In this document: positions 13,763 to 13,766 of the stretch, piece by piece | Position numbering within the stretch: the first letter of the stretch is position 1 | Layout: each line of letters opens with the position of its first letter | Assembly: GCA_027371625.1 (NCBI GenBank) | Contig: DAHXMQ010000049.1 | Location: 1 to 13,766 of the forward strand | Source: Candidatus Methanoperedentaceae archaeon | Lineage (GTDB): Archaea > Halobacteriota > Methanosarcinia > Methanosarcinales > Methanoperedenaceae | Length of the DNA stretch: 13,766 bases | Direction: 5' to 3' | Program-made: the position numbers and the translations under genes | The notes under the pieces: generated by a model | Databases searched by the model: none | What the model saw: only the letters and a program-made list of their open reading frames with translations | Told to the model about the DNA's origin: nothing

Positions 13763-13766
13763 GAAC

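Overview
The window is a gene-dense stretch of archaeal chromosome, most likely euryarchaeal. The evidence is an archaellum motor ATPase and platform pair (ArlI, ArlJ), an archaellum ArlC/ArlD/E-type switch protein, a DUF1805 protein, AT-rich TATA-like elements placed for leaderless or short-leader transcripts, and a surface protein with many N-glycosylation sequons. Members of or near the Methanosarcinales and ANME-2d (Methanoperedens-like), or Archaeoglobales, would fit. The lineage is inference; no rRNA or marker gene is present.

Layout. (1) 1-2920, plus strand: the end of sdhC, then sdhD, sdhA and sdhB, a tightly packed respiratory complex II operon with all expected flavin and iron-sulfur ligands. 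(2) 2925-4924, minus strand: an AI-2E/PerM-family membrane protein, then a ferritin-like diiron protein whose stop overlaps the start (ATGA) of an unrecognised 160-residue protein. (3) 5016-7170: two cation diffusion facilitators of different subtypes on the plus strand, separated by a small minus-strand DUF1805 gene. With the ferritin-like protein they suggest a metal-handling neighbourhood. (4) 7167-13762: an archaellum-related region. On the minus strand lie arlI, arlJ and a 62-residue two-helix membrane protein. Convergent to them on the plus strand is one gene combining ArlC-like and ArlD/E-like parts. On the minus strand again come a 552-codon anchored surface protein and a 144-residue membrane protein coupled to it.

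There is almost no intergenic DNA. The largest gap is about 90 bases (9251-9339). No stretch over 300 bases lacks a gene, and I saw no tRNA, rRNA, CRISPR array or insertion sequence. Three convergent gene pairs overlap tail to tail by 4-8 bases and a fourth is 4 bases apart, so there is no room for a conventional terminator between them.

Nothing here is clearly a wholly new system. The two most promising unknowns are the archaellum locus with an opposed arlC/D/E gene and an extra surface-protein/membrane-protein pair, and the ferritin-coupled 160-residue protein. Several starts were moved downstream of the longest possible ORF on the basis of Shine-Dalgarno or TATA position and neighbour overlap.
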